DNA from: Blastobasis lacticolella
Taxonomy: Eukaryota; Arthropoda; Insecta; Lepidoptera; Blastobasidae
Direction: 5' to 3'
Assembly (NCBI GenBank): GCA_905147135.1
Contig: LR990041.1
Coordinates: 19,467,907-19,531,906, forward strand
Length of the DNA stretch: 64,000 nt
In this document: piece by piece, positions 1 through 9,372 of the stretch
Layout: each line of letters starts with the position of its first letter
Numbering within the stretch: position 1 is the stretch's first letter
Program-made: the position numbers and the translations under genes
The notes under the pieces: model-generated
The model's input: only the letters and a program-made list of their open reading frames with translations
Told to the model about the DNA's origin: nothing
Database searches by the model: none

Positions 1-14
1 ATAAACGAGAAAGA

Positions 15-105
15 ATCTTGAAAATGATGATTTGTTATTTTTTGTCTTCTTTTCCCGACTGATGCATAATGATGCTTTAACAATGGATCTGACTAAATAA
101 AGATT
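15..105 (+). ncRNA. Box C/D snoRNA, copy 1
   Basis: C box ATGATGA at 24-30, D' box CTGA at 59-62, C'-like GATG at 71-74 and D box CTGA at 89-92. A short terminal stem can form between AATCTT before the C box and AAGATT after the D box. The 15 or so bases before D' (TCTTCTTTTCCCGA core) are identical in the two downstream copies, as expected for a functional rRNA guide. The D box lies 71 nt before the exon at 163. Ends are approximate. Confidence 0.8.
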
Positions 106-162
106 AACACTAAAATTGGATTTGTGTTTCTATAAAAATAACCGATCTTTCCCTTGTTTCAG

Positions 163-211
163 ATGTCTTGTTATAAGAATATAGCAGCTGTAATTCGTCA
201 TAATACTTTAG
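163..211 (+). ncRNA. snoRNA host gene internal exon a
   Basis: A 49-bp segment between a strong acceptor (CCCTTGTTTCAG, ending 162) and a strong donor (G|GTGAGTTAA at 212). It follows snoRNA copy 1 and precedes the intron holding copy 2. No meaningful reading frame continues into the next exon. Confidence 0.65.
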
Positions 212-456
212 GTGAGTTAAGTAAAGCTTCGGTTATTTAGTACTGTGGTATTATTTTTATCACACTATATTATTAGGGTGTCGTTCCTGCTGCAGAGGTT
301 ATCCATTGCTATTCAAATTTGACTGTTCTAATGACATTGTATCTACCTATTTTATTAGACAGTTTGTTGTGTGTTTTACACATGTTACACACCTGTGCAA
401 CTTTAAACTCAAACCTGTTCTGTAAGATAACAAAGAGACTAATTCAGCTAATAACC

Positions 457-546
457 GTTTTTGAAATGATGAATTTTATGATATTTTGTCTTCTTTTCCC
501 GACTGATGCATAATGAAGCACTCAAATGGATCTGATCTAGGAAACA
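457..546 (+). ncRNA. Box C/D snoRNA, copy 2
   Basis: C box ATGATGA at 466-472, D' box CTGA at 503-506, degenerate C' (TGAAG, about 513-517) and D box CTGA at 532-535. It shares the guide block before D' with copies 1 and 3, while the D-side segment differs. A weak terminal stem (GTTT with AAAC) is possible. The D box is 74 nt before the exon at 609. Ends are approximate. Confidence 0.8.
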
Positions 547-608
547 TTGTTGTATGAAATGTACATTGTGTTACTATGAGAAATCAACCGATCATTTGTT
601 TGTTTCAG

Positions 609-657
609 ATTGTTAGACATCTGTATGGAAACTTGCTGTTTATTCGTTGTTAGCCAG
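609..657 (+). ncRNA. snoRNA host gene internal exon b
   Basis: A 49-bp segment, the same length as the preceding exon, bounded by acceptor TTGTTTGTTTCAG and donor CCAG|GTGAGTTAA. In-frame stops suggest it is non-coding. The following intron contains snoRNA copy 3. Confidence 0.65.
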
Positions 658-926
658 GTGAGTTAACTTAAATTTTGATTACGTATTTTTATTATTATTT
701 ATTTATCATAAATGTGGTACTTACAAGGGTATTTTCTTAATAAAAGAAGGTAGCATGGTGTTTTAATTTTTTATTAGACATAGAGATTTTAGTGTTTGTT
801 TAGGTTCAATGATTGGGTTTGGGATAATGTAAGATAAGGAAAAACAGTTTAACAAGAAACGTTTTGCAACTTTTCTGTCACTCAATCGCTCAGGGGATCG
901 GTATTTTATACATGAACATTACAATA

Positions 927-1016
927 CTTTTTGAAATGATGAATACTTTTACTTTTGTCTTCTTTTCCCGACTGATGCATAATGATGCTCACTTGATTAA
1001 TCTGATCGTTAAAATG
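927..1016 (+). ncRNA. Box C/D snoRNA, copy 3
   Basis: C box ATGATGA at 936-942, D' box CTGA at 972-975, C' TGATG at 983-987 and D box CTGA at 1002-1005. The guide core before D' is identical to copies 1 and 2. The D-side guide has diverged, so the D' guide is the likely functional one. The D box is 74 nt before the terminal exon at 1079. Confidence 0.8.
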
Positions 1017-1290
1017 CATTTTCTTATGCCTTACGTAGGAGTTTGCTAAATTACTAAGATATGTTTTGTTTGTTTCAGAATTATGCCGGATAACAATACA
1101 ATAAGTTTAAGTGTAATAATTACCTATCTTTGTTGTGATTGTTTTTTAAACGTCATAGATAAATATATGTCACTCTGTAAATTACAATTGATATCATGTT
1201 ATTTATTTTCATTGTTAAACTAAACTAAACTGTTAAGAGCAACTTATTTGAATAGAAATATATTTTATGATGAATTTAAATTTTGTTTAT

Positions 1291-2103
1291 ATTTATTCTG
1301 CGCCTTTAATACTATAGTTAGATGAAAAAGAACGGTGGTGCTCTAAAACTAGTAAGAGACGCTCCAATTTGGCAGGAACCGACCAACCGTCAGTTGCAGT
1401 TTATACTAATCCTTACGATGTACAACATAAAGTCCCTTTTGGATTAAGTCGGATGCGCGGGCGAGCCGACCTTGGTCGGACGCCAGACCACGTCACCCGC
1501 ACACAAAAGCGACTTTATTTTATACTGCGTAAGGATTACTATCAACGATGGTAAGCAGTTACCGCAGCCTACAGACGGTTGCAATACTACGAGTATCACT
1601 CACGTGTGGCCGGCCCAGTAAAATACTCAACTGCTCCGTAACCGCTAGACAGGCTAGTTAACAGTGTGTTTGGTGTCGTCCGGGGCTGAAGGAATCGAAG
1701 GAATTTACTAACGAACTAGCAGAGGCTGGCAGTGTAATCATTAGATTTGGTATAGAACCATTCTGTGGTATACCAAAAACCCCACTCAGTAGCTCTACTG
1801 TGTGTCGTAGATCCTGGCTAATCAGTAGTTCAACACGCAACTTCAAGTTCGTCAACACGAAACACTACATTCAGTTTGGAGGCGGAGGAATCCTCTCCAC
1901 ACTTGCTTTGCTGCAGGTGCCATTTTCATGAACACCGGCTAGATACTAGCTGACGATGTGCAAAATATCAGTAGGTACACCTACTAATACAAAACGGTAT
2001 CTATAGAAAGTGTAGGGATCAGAACTGAACTGTGACACAATAAGAGGCCATCATATTTTTCAATTTGAGAAATTAAAATAGGTAAGCATAAAATATGGAT
2101 TAT
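1291..2103. other. Intergenic region, snoRNA host gene to lipase
   Basis: No gene seen. AT-rich sequence gives way to a fragment around 1550-1615 resembling the poly-A-ended SINE family seen at 3185, 14910, 16250 and 40200. The rest has no recognisable structure. The 3' UTR of the minus-strand lipase must lie in its right part. Confidence 0.5.
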
Positions 2104-2333
2104 TTAATCATTGGTCTGGTCATCCCCTCTGGCAAATTGGGCTTCTTCATGAGTGTTAAGGTAATAATCCCCCCTGCTGAGCGGCGACACGGGGTCCCCC
2201 ATCAAAGTCGAGTTTCCGCGACACTGGCCACTCTTGAAGTCCTTATTGCTATCACACGGGTATGCGTAGAAGCCGACGCTGGATCCTATGGACTCGCCGA
2301 AGAATAAGCACGATCTGCCGTGACTGCAGGCCT
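2104..2333 (-). CDS. Lipase last exon (catalytic His, C-terminus)
   Basis: Acceptor TTAATCTCCAG|AG; it starts with 2 nt completing a Glu codon, then ACSHGRSCLFFGESIGS. The His in CSHGRS is the family's triad histidine. The frame ends ARGDDQTND followed by TAA at 2104-2106. Length is 230 bp (2 + 75 codons + stop). The Cys residues fit the disulfides usual in this fold. Confidence 0.93.
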
Positions 2334-5300
2334 CTGGAGATTAAGGAATAAGTTACTTTCACAATTAGTATTATACATTTTAAAGGTATGTTACGGGTTT
2401 CCTGCTGCGTACCTTTGATTACGAGTTACATGTATCATGGTCACGGCAACTTTAAAATGTGTGATAATAACAGCGATAGTTTAAAACATTATGTAATTAG
2501 TATTATGTTCAGTGATTGTTTTGTTGCAGCTTTGTTGATAAATTCCCTCGAATGAGGATACAAGCCATAGGCCGAGATATTCCTAACAATGGCACATGCT
2601 AGCAGAACAATACTACTCTCCCGAGGACGTATTCAATAACATAATCGAGACAAATAGCCATAAACTGTGTTTGGACAGTGTTCTGTTGTCTGCCAGGCTC
2701 GGACCGTATTGAATAATCAGATTAACCAGACAATGAGATTGATTGCACTGCGCTCGATACATGTTCCGGTTATGTATCCTACACGCATAGGCGCCTCCAT
2801 GAAGCGAAGGTTTAGTTCCATTGATTTGTGGTGAAACGAGCTATGTAATTAGGGCATCGGTGTATGGCTGGTTAAGTCAATCACTGGACGTAGTGCATTG
2901 GCAGCGTAGTTGCGTCCCAACGCTTGATTTGTGATTGTTACGCAAATACGTACATGTACGTGAGCTATAAGCGGCCACGGATACTAATATGCTGCGGCAT
3001 GTATTAAAGAGCTATACAGGGACCGTATGTAAATCTAAGGTCTTTGTTAATGCCTGTGTTATGATAACCTTTAAGAGAGGTAGGGCATAGCGGGGTATCT
3101 CGTTCGAATTGGAGCTGCCCGACTGGGGAAGTACCTCCACCTTACAGAATATCGCAGCTAAATAATATTTTTTTAAATAGTATTGTGTTTCTGCCGGTGA
3201 GTAAGGTTTCCAGTGCTCCATGGGGTGGGGATTTGGGGAACCGTGGCTTTGGCAGTGGAGTGGCATTTGCTTTTTGCTGCCAGAGCAACGTGTTATAGAG
3301 GTGGGCAACGCATTAGCGATACTCTTGGTATTGCTAATGTCTATAGGCAGTGGTGACCACTTTCCATCAGGTGGCCCGCTTGCCTGTTTGCCTACCGTAT
3401 GACATAAAAAAAAAAAACCTTATGTTTGTATGAGTGGCTATTCCGTAACCCCATTTTGTATAAATAGTTATTCTCACCCAGTGACGCTCGTAGGCCCTGG
3501 CAACCTGGTTGGGGAGGTTTGCCGCTGTTTGGATAGAAATCCGCATGGCCATGACTCCGCGCGTAGCCAAGTATTCCGGCGCTCGTGTGGATGATGTCCA
3601 CGAATTCGGCATCGCTCCGGTCCAGTCGGAAGTTGGCTGTCACTTGCGGCAACTCGAACAGTGGTCGAGCGGGGTCTAATCCTAAAAGAGTCATACTTGA
3701 GTCCTCATTGTCTCGTACGCTATTTACATATACAGGGCAACATCCAAGTTAATGACTCCCAGAAAATTGTAAGCACGTATCGTGTGTTTGTTAGGTTTAC
3801 ATCTCTAACTCAGGTGTTCGCTTCAGGGTATCATCGGCTGATGATGCTGTGCTGATGATGCCACAGAACTTCTTAACGATTAGAAGTTAGGGGGTAGTAC
3901 TGCAATTGATGGACAGGAACTACTTAGTAGTATCTAGGGCTAATGTGGTGCAAGAAAGAGTATATCTATCACTTCTGAGGTGGTTACATTTTCATCAGGT
4001 CAGGATATGATCACAAAATTTCAGAGGCATCGGGGGAAACTATCAAAGGGAAAAGTGTAGAAGTTACCATAAGTAACACAATTTTTTTTTAAATTTTTGG
4101 AGTGAAGAAACATGAAACCGCTTTAAAAAAAAAGCTTTTTAACATACATACAATACGATTACCTAACTTATTATGCATTATTTATTTTTGTAGTCGGTGC
4201 CACACACCACCCTCCCCCACTCCCAAAGGTTCAACCCCTCTCCTATCAACATGACTCCTGACACCAAGTCCGAAAATAAATGATACCCAAGTTACTCGTA
4301 TTGTATGTTAACAATCCTTCTTTTTCCTGGAGGCGCTTTCATATCTTTTATCAATTAGTATTCATACTCACCAGTTATTCTAGAGATCCTTTCATTTGAA
4401 AACATTCCAGCGTACCCCATAACCTGGGCACCGAGGCTGTGCCCTATCAGGTGCATGTCGGTGCCTTTTACGTGGTAATCCCTCACCAGCGCGCCGAGCA
4501 GCTCCGCTACGCGTCTTCCCACGTGTCGAGTGCTCAGAGCTGGCCACGGATAAGCGGGATTTATCGAAATTTCACTCCAGTCTATGGTTATCACGTTGTG
4601 GTTATCTTTCCTGAGATATGCATCCTTAATGTTCTGTAGCCATTCGGTGCTGTCGCTGGACATCCAACCGTGAGTAAGGAATTTCATTTTGTTAGATGCA
4701 TTGAAATACTTGCTTTTTATTACTGCGTCTTTCTTAGGGGTCACCAGTTCTTCAGGGTTATCGGGATTGTTCCTAGACAATGCACTATTTATTAATTACC
4801 TAGGTACTTTATCTATACCTACTCTTGTAAACGACTTCACGATTTACAAAATATGAAATCGCTAGTTAGTGTTAATTTAGCAAACTTTTAGTTAGTTTCG
4901 TAACTGAGAGGTACCGGGATCGAATCCCAGTGCCGCTAATGACTATTTTCTGAGTTATTTACTTGTTGAGCACTAACCGATGCTCTAACGGTGAGGAAAG
5001 CCTGCACATTCAGGCTACTAAAGGGTCAGGTTCCCCTCTTCATAGGGCCAAGGAGGTCAGATGGCAGTCGCTCCACTATAATTACCTAATCTGCGAAATC
5101 CTGGATCATGGTCAAGATGGACCCCGGGCTCACGTGCGCGAGAACGCAAACAGGACATAAACGTTTAGATGATTCGTTATTTATTATTGTATGAGGTGTA
5201 AGATTCCATTCTTTACTCCTTTATTCTATCTATACATAGTATAAAACTATGTCGCCTGCCCTCTGTCTCCATGTATTTATCTACACTTAGATCTTATAAC

Positions 5301-5786
5301 TACGCAACGGATTTTTACGCGGTTTCCAACAAATGATAAAGTGATTCAAAAGGAAGTTTCATAAGCAAGAAAAAAAGGGTAGGTAGGGGTGAAGTAGCGA
5401 AGTAAGCGAACGAAGTCGCGCCGGGTCCACTAGTATTGCATAAGGGCATAAACCTGGTTTTTAGCATTATTGTGTAGGACCTACACCAAAAAACGAAGGA
5501 GTCATTCTCTTTCCACGCAAGAGGAGCCTTGCGCAAAACCAGTAGCGTCAGTTGATTACCTGGTATACAAGTGGAAGTATACGTCGCCAAATATGATTCC
5601 CCTGCTATCTGAAGGTAGAGTTGAGAAATTCATAACATGTCTTGTTCCGTTGTCGTCGATGTAGTAGAGCCATTCGGTGCCGTATTCGGGACCATACTCT
5701 TCGTCCTCCGCTGGATCTTGTAGAGCACCTAACGGGAGCTCTATCCAATATACTAAAAACACTGGAAAAATAGCTTTAGCACAACA
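2104..5786 (-). CDS. Secreted pancreatic-type lipase (5' exon not found)
   Basis: Member of the insect neutral (pancreatic-type) lipase family, secreted hydrolases of glycerolipids. Four exons join in phase: 5560-5786, 4372-4772, 3478-3681 and 2104-2333. They give 353 residues plus stop, close to the family's usual length. The nucleophile elbow GHSLGAQ is in exon 4372-4772. The acidic residue sits in GLDPARPLF at the start of exon 3478-3681, and the histidine in ACSHGRS at the start of the last exon, so the triad is intact. The frame in the first exon listed begins CCAKAIFPVFLVYW, a hydrophobic stretch that looks like the end of a signal peptide. It opens at a phase-0 acceptor with no ATG, so an upstream start exon is missing from this call. 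It could be a non-lipolytic paralogue, but the intact triad argues for an active enzyme. Confidence 0.93.
2375..2525 (+). repeat. Dispersed repeat fragment (matches 58268-58365)
   Basis: The segment reading AAGGTATGTTACGGGTTTCCT through a GCGATAGTTTAAAACAT-like end recurs in diverged form at 58268-58365. A related piece is at about 50575-50680. It lies in the lipase intron. Family unknown. Confidence 0.5.
3185..3420 (+). mobile_element. Poly-A-ended SINE-like repeat (family D), full-looking copy
   Basis: The segment ends ACCACTTTCCATCAGGTGG..., then CCGTATGACAT and a run of about 12 A. The same core recurs at 37110-37215 and 38115-38300 (plus) and 16250-16445 (minus), with partial copies at 14910-15012, 36136-36210, 40200-40290 and 49107-49155. 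It lies in a lipase intron between exons 2104-2333 and 3478-3681. No protein is encoded. It could also be the 3' tail of a LINE. Confidence 0.7.
3478..3681 (-). CDS. Lipase exon (catalytic Asp)
   Basis: Acceptor GACTCTTTTAG|GA, donor TCACTGG|GTGAGA; 204 bp, phase 1 in and out. It reads GLDPARPLFELPQVTANF and continues through DAEFVDIIHTSAG to PGCQGLRASL. The Asp of GLDPA is the triad acid in pancreatic-type lipases, and DAEFVDIIHT is a strongly conserved block. Confidence 0.95.
4372..4772 (-). CDS. Lipase exon (nucleophile Ser, GHSLGAQ)
   Basis: Acceptor TTGTCTAG|G, donor ATAACTG|GTGAGT; 401 bp, phase 2 in, phase 1 out. It contains NNPDNPEELV, the oxyanion-hole block FLTHGWMSSD, ITIDWSEI and the nucleophile elbow LIGHSLGAQVMGYAG. 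All are hallmarks of Pfam Lipase (PF00151). Confidence 0.96.
4905..5160 (+). mobile_element. tRNA-like SINE (family B)
   Basis: It starts with a tRNA-like head (GGGATCGAATCCC, B-box-like), followed by GCTCTAACGGTGAGG, then AGATGGCAGTCGCTCCACT and CTGGATCATGGTCAAG. The same ordered blocks recur at 12175-12420 (minus), 12490-12590, 26545-26890 (minus), 53510-53800 and, interrupted, at 55613-55990, with fragments at 37850-37970 and 51455-51545. It sits in the lipase intron. Confidence 0.75.
5228..5440 (+). mobile_element. Dispersed repeat (family G: ACGCAACGGATTTT ... GGGTAGG ...)
   Basis: It shares the block CTACGCAACGGATTTT, then GTTTATAAGCAAGAAAAA, a degenerate GTAGG run, and a GTCGCGC(C/T)GGGTCC end with copies at 8085-8300 and 34155-34400, and on the minus strand at 25062-25240 and 51968-52132. 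This is a non-coding element widespread in Lepidoptera; its class is not certain from sequence alone. Confidence 0.65.
5560..5786 (-). CDS. Lipase upstream exon (signal-peptide end and N-terminal region)
   Basis: Acceptor TTATTTCAG|TGT (phase 0) and donor TATACCAG|GTAATC (phase 2); 227 bp. It reads CCAKAIFPVFLVYWIELP, then an acidic segment, WLYYIDDNGTRHVMNF and SRGIIFGDVYFHLYTR. The last block is typical just before NPDNPEEL in lepidopteran lipases. There is no in-frame ATG, so translation must start in an exon further right. The acceptor choice is likely, but a second one (TTTTTCCAG, at about 5763) is possible. Confidence 0.8.
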
Positions 5787-5811
5787 CTGAAATAATATAA
5801 ATATAGGCTAT

Positions 5812-6090
5812 TAGGTGGTAGGACTCTGTCAACCCTGAGGAGTCCGCCTGGGTGAGTACCGCCGCCAATCAACAATGCTTGCTTTGTTGTGTTACAGTTT
5901 GAAGGATAAGGTAGCCAACGCAATTACCGGTATGAGGCATTTCATCTCAGTCCTCACAGTGACAACCTGCGGTTCTACATTTTTGTTGTCTGTAGTCTAA
6001 ATGCATGAATCGTAGGTGTTATTGGCGACTGTTACCGCTTATCATGAGATGGGTTCTCTGCTCGTATGTCACTGAGTAGAATAAAAAAAA
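5812..6090 (+). mobile_element. SINE-like repeat (family E)
   Basis: It begins AGGTGGTAGGACTCTGTCAA, passes GAGGAGTCCGCCTGGGTGAG and ends GTCACTGAGTAGAATAAAAAAAA. A near copy is at 24343-24655, with tail fragments at 7440-7545, 24656-24712, 52325-52425 and 53985-54050, and at 17115-17235 on the minus strand. It lies 25 bp from the lipase exon ending at 5786. Confidence 0.7.
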
Positions 6091-6165
6091 GTTAACAAGT
6101 GTATAAACTGTGAAACATTTAACTGCCTAGTCGGGGTATTTTTATTCTCTACACAATCGATTGGT

Positions 6166-6560
6166 TTGAGAGTCTTTAATAACATTTTTGGCTCTATCTC
6201 AGAAAAAGTTAACGGTCCATGTTGGCGGCACCTCGCTGACGAGGCCGACACGCTAGCCATTAGGCCACCGACACACAGCCTGATAGTCATAGTAATCACC
6301 ACAGCCCGTAACAGTCCGCTGCAGGACTTGGGGCCTCTCCCACGAGACCAGGTTATTGCCATAATGTCCACGCTTGGCAGGCGGGTTGGAGATCGCAGTG
6401 TTATAAATATAACAATGAACAATGCTGCTGCCCATTTTCCAGCCTAAGGAGATTTTAGATATATTGCCTTGAATACATTAGTCGCTTTGTGTAACCAATA
6501 ACACCTACACATACAAGTGTAAGGGGTTGGTGCTATTCTACTCTGCTGGACACCACATGG
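6166..6560 (-). mobile_element. Dispersed repeat, LINE-tail-like (family F)
   Basis: The reverse complement carries CTGCGATCTCCAACCCGCCTG and GTGGACATTATGGCAATAAC, then AGTCCTGCAGCGGACTGTTAC and a TGATTAC tail. Matching plus-strand segments are at 17810-17945 and 52915-53065. The separate block ACACCACATGGC / GGTTGGTGCTATTCTACTC appears at 6520-6560, 44485-44522 and 52805-52850. No intact protein. Confidence 0.55.
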
Positions 6561-7049
6561 CTAACCTATTAGTAGGTAATATAAATTGTGTCACCTAGGT
6601 GTAAGAGACTTGCCAATTTCCATTGCTGTTGATTCATAGCAGAAATAATTCACCTGATATGCCAACAAAATTGCGCACGAAAGTAACGTCTAACAAGACA
6701 CATTGAGTCGCTAATTACGGAATTATCTAGTTGTAGACATTTCAAGGAATTATGTTTTTAAAAATGGTAATGTTATGCAAAATAATGTGGACACTTAGTT
6801 TTACGTAAATTAAGGCCGCACTTAGGGTATAACATCCCTACAGTAGGTGATAAACGCATGTTTTGTGCCGGGTCTAGCCCATGTAGCGCCGTTTGCAATC
6901 AATACTCTGGCGTCCTTTAGTTTATGTGCTACAGTTGCTATTCGCCATTATCCGTCATAGAATTCCTAGGAAATGTGTGTAATAGATGTTATTTAACTCT
7001 TAGGAATTTATATTACGAGTTTGGGAATGGGATCATAAACCAACTCTTT

Positions 7050-7300
7050 TTTTTTAATCGTGGACAAATTTACACAACGCCATCTAGCCCCAAAGTAAGC
7101 TAAGCTTGTGTTATGGGTGCTAGATAACTGATACTACTTATATACTTTTAAAAACATACTTATTATACATAGAACACCCAGACCCGCAACAGAAATTAAA
7201 ATTCGTCATTTCAATTACTGCCCGGCCGGCAATCGAACCCGGGACCTCTTGCGTGGCAGACCGCCATCGCCATGTTGACCACTGAACCACTTAGGTCGTC
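7050..7300 (-). mobile_element. tRNA-derived SINE (family A), copy 1
   Basis: Read on the minus strand it starts with a tRNA-like head: A-box-like TGGTTCAGTGGTCAACATG and B-box-like GGGTTCGATTGCC. It continues into GAAATTGAAATGA, a body ending TAGATGGCGTTGTGTAAATT, and a terminal A/T run. Copies share this order at 15220-15402, 41969-42216 and 46891-47140 (all minus), with a head-only piece at 56084-56171 (plus). Confidence 0.85.
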
Positions 7301-8084
7301 AACGTCAACATTAGCGTTCCGCTGTTCTCTTCTGTTTACATACACAGGTATACTTTCAACTTTTTGTTCCGGTATCAAGGATAAGGAGCCTTTTCAAAAG
7401 GAGGAGGAAGAGCATTTTCAAATATGTATTCTACACCTGTAGATTGTGTCAACTGCACAAATGAGTTCATAAATCGTAGATGTTGTGGGCAACAGTTACC
7501 GCTTTCCAGCAGACGGGTTTCCTGATTGTTTGTCACTACATAAAAATCAAAAAATCATGACCTACTTACCAACTGACCCACGCCCACTTAGCTGTCAATG
7601 GACGTTGTCACACTCTCCTGTCGCACCACTTCATTAATGCACGAACAGGAACACATTCGAGTTGCCGTCTGCATGTTTTGTCTTATTAGCTGAAGTTTTT
7701 AGTCAGCCAAGAAGATGAAAGGGTGTAGGCGAGAGTCTAGAATATGCCGGAATGGAATGACGAGGTTTCCGTAAAATAGCCCAGATAGAAATCAAGTGAA
7801 AATCTTAACACAGTATAAAACAAAGTAGATTTTGTCTAAACTGAAATGACGCGCCCCACTATTTAATTAGTTGATTTCGATGTGTGAGTGCAAATATTAA
7901 TAACGACACTTCATCTCTGTGGGAGCGTCGACTGCTCCAATCGAACCACGCGTGCTCCTACGTTTGAGTCTCACCGGCAACTGAATGACCAATTACAACG
8001 GCATTTGTATATGTATTGCGTCCATATTTTAAATTTGCTTGTGTGCTTTAATGCGATATTGGGGCGCATTATTTCAGCTTAGAC
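7301..8084. other. Intergenic, no gene seen
   Basis: A family E tail fragment lies at about 7440-7545. The rest is unremarkable AT-rich DNA. The first coding exon of the lipase could lie anywhere between 5.8 and 9 kb, but I could not identify it. Confidence 0.4.
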
Positions 8085-8300
8085 GAGCTCTATCTATGTA
8101 CGCTTAGATCTTTGAAACTACGCAACGGATTTTAACCGGAAGGAAGGTTTATAAGCAAGAAAAAAAGGGTATGGGTAAAGTAGGTGTAGGCTCGGTGTAG
8201 AATAGGTGTAGGGTAGGAGTAGGGGTAGGGGTAGGGGTAGGGTAGTGTAGGGGTAGGACGCCACGCGGAAAAGTCGCGCTGGGTCCTCTATCCCACAAAT
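8085..8300 (+). mobile_element. Dispersed repeat (family G) with GGGTAG-rich run
   Basis: Same block order as the copy at 5228-5440. The internal run at about 8195-8260 is a degenerate tandem of GGGGTA/GGTGTA units, expanded compared with the other copies. Confidence 0.65.
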
Positions 8301-9294
8301 AATACAAGGTAGTAATCATAGCAACGTTATTGTATTTTTATTTTTTGAATTGAATCCTTTTTGTGCTTACACAGTAAACACATGATCTCAACACTTACAA
8401 CTAAAAATATTCTATAAACGAAAAATAATAGATATTTCAAGTTACAAAACGTGGCTTGTGCAGTTTGTTGCAGTCGAGCAGACTGCCGTGAAGTGAGTGG
8501 TAATAGGTACCTTATTAATGTATTATCGATACGTTATTATTGTGCTGAGATATTGTGCATATGCTTTAAGTTTCCTTACTGTTTAATCTCATTACATTGT
8601 GTGCACATAACTTTGTTTACTTACTTTCCTTTATACAAACCAATATCATACGATTTAAGTTACATATTAATCTAGTATATTGCTATCTTTTCCACGTTAG
8701 TCTATAGAAATGTCGAATGACTTTAGGCTATGTTTCGAAATGCTATTATCCTCGCAATATCTTTTCCATATTTTAATTTAAATAAATTATTACAAGTAAA
8801 TAGATAGTGGTGCGGAAGTTCAAGTGAGTGCTTAGTTAGCCAGTATGTGGGTAGGTTACAATCTAGTGTAAGGTCAGTACTAAACGATCGAGTCGATAGG
8901 CGGAAATAAAGTAGAATCGCGCTATATTAGTCTATTATGCGATATATTTAATGTAAAAGAAGGACAAGACATTTTAAATGGAAAAAGACTAGATATCACA
9001 TGGTTTGAGCTATGTCTATTTCATTTGTCTCCTATTTGTACATTTTACAAACGAGAAAAATATTCGCTGTGTCCAGCTAGCGTTTTATTTTGATCACATA
9101 ATTTTTGATAACTGCGGCAAGTAGAAGGTACTAAAGGAATAGAAGTGAATATTAGGCACAAAAATACTATGCAAGTCTACTGGGACGCAACGCAACGGGC
9201 TGCAACGGAACTAATCGATTACCATATTTACATTAACCAACTACCTCACAATGTTAACATCAATCACGAACGAAATACATAGTTATCATCATTG

Positions 9295-9372
9295 TGTTGC
9301 CCGCGGGGGCGGCGGGGCGCGCGGGCGGCGCGGGGCCGCGGGGCGCGGGGGCGCGGGGGGCGCCCCGCCGAT
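9295..9372. other. Isolated CpG-rich block
   Basis: About 78 bp composed almost wholly of G and C (GGGGCGCGGGGG-type runs) in strongly AT-rich surroundings. Similar blocks lie at 10389-10430, 10515-10610 and 10755-10825. I see no conserved reading frame. They may belong to the turtle 3' UTR, which runs leftward from 10978. Confidence 0.5.

Larger units (their letters stand above)
1..1290 (+). ncRNA. snoRNA host gene, 3' part (introns carry box C/D snoRNAs)
   Basis: Three exon-like segments can be read from splice sites: 163-211 (after a pyrimidine tract ending TTGTTTCAG, donor GTGAGT), 609-657 (same acceptor type, donor GTGAGT) and a terminal exon from 1079 (acceptor TTGTTTGTTTCAG). The two internal exons are both 49 bp. 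The exons hold only a very short frame (MSCYKNIAAVIRHNTLDC then stop across the first junction), so the spliced RNA looks non-coding. Each intron carries one box C/D snoRNA just before the acceptor, as in UHG/GAS5-type host genes. The gene begins to the left of the window. The 3' end is approximate: there is no clear AATAAA, and the sequence turns AT-rich and repetitive after about 1290. Confidence 0.75.

Noticed and set aside
4439..4639. Plus-strand frame of 66 codons
   Set aside because: Antisense to the lipase exon with the GHSLGAQ motif.
6069..6447. Overlapping frames of 93-117 codons on both strands
   Set aside because: They lie within repeat families E and F and recur in the copies at 17810 and 52795, so they are repeat-derived.
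8195..8260. Telomere-like repeat or subtelomeric junction (GGGTAG run)
   Set aside because: The unit is irregular and not the insect TTAGG repeat. The same run occurs inside other family G copies.
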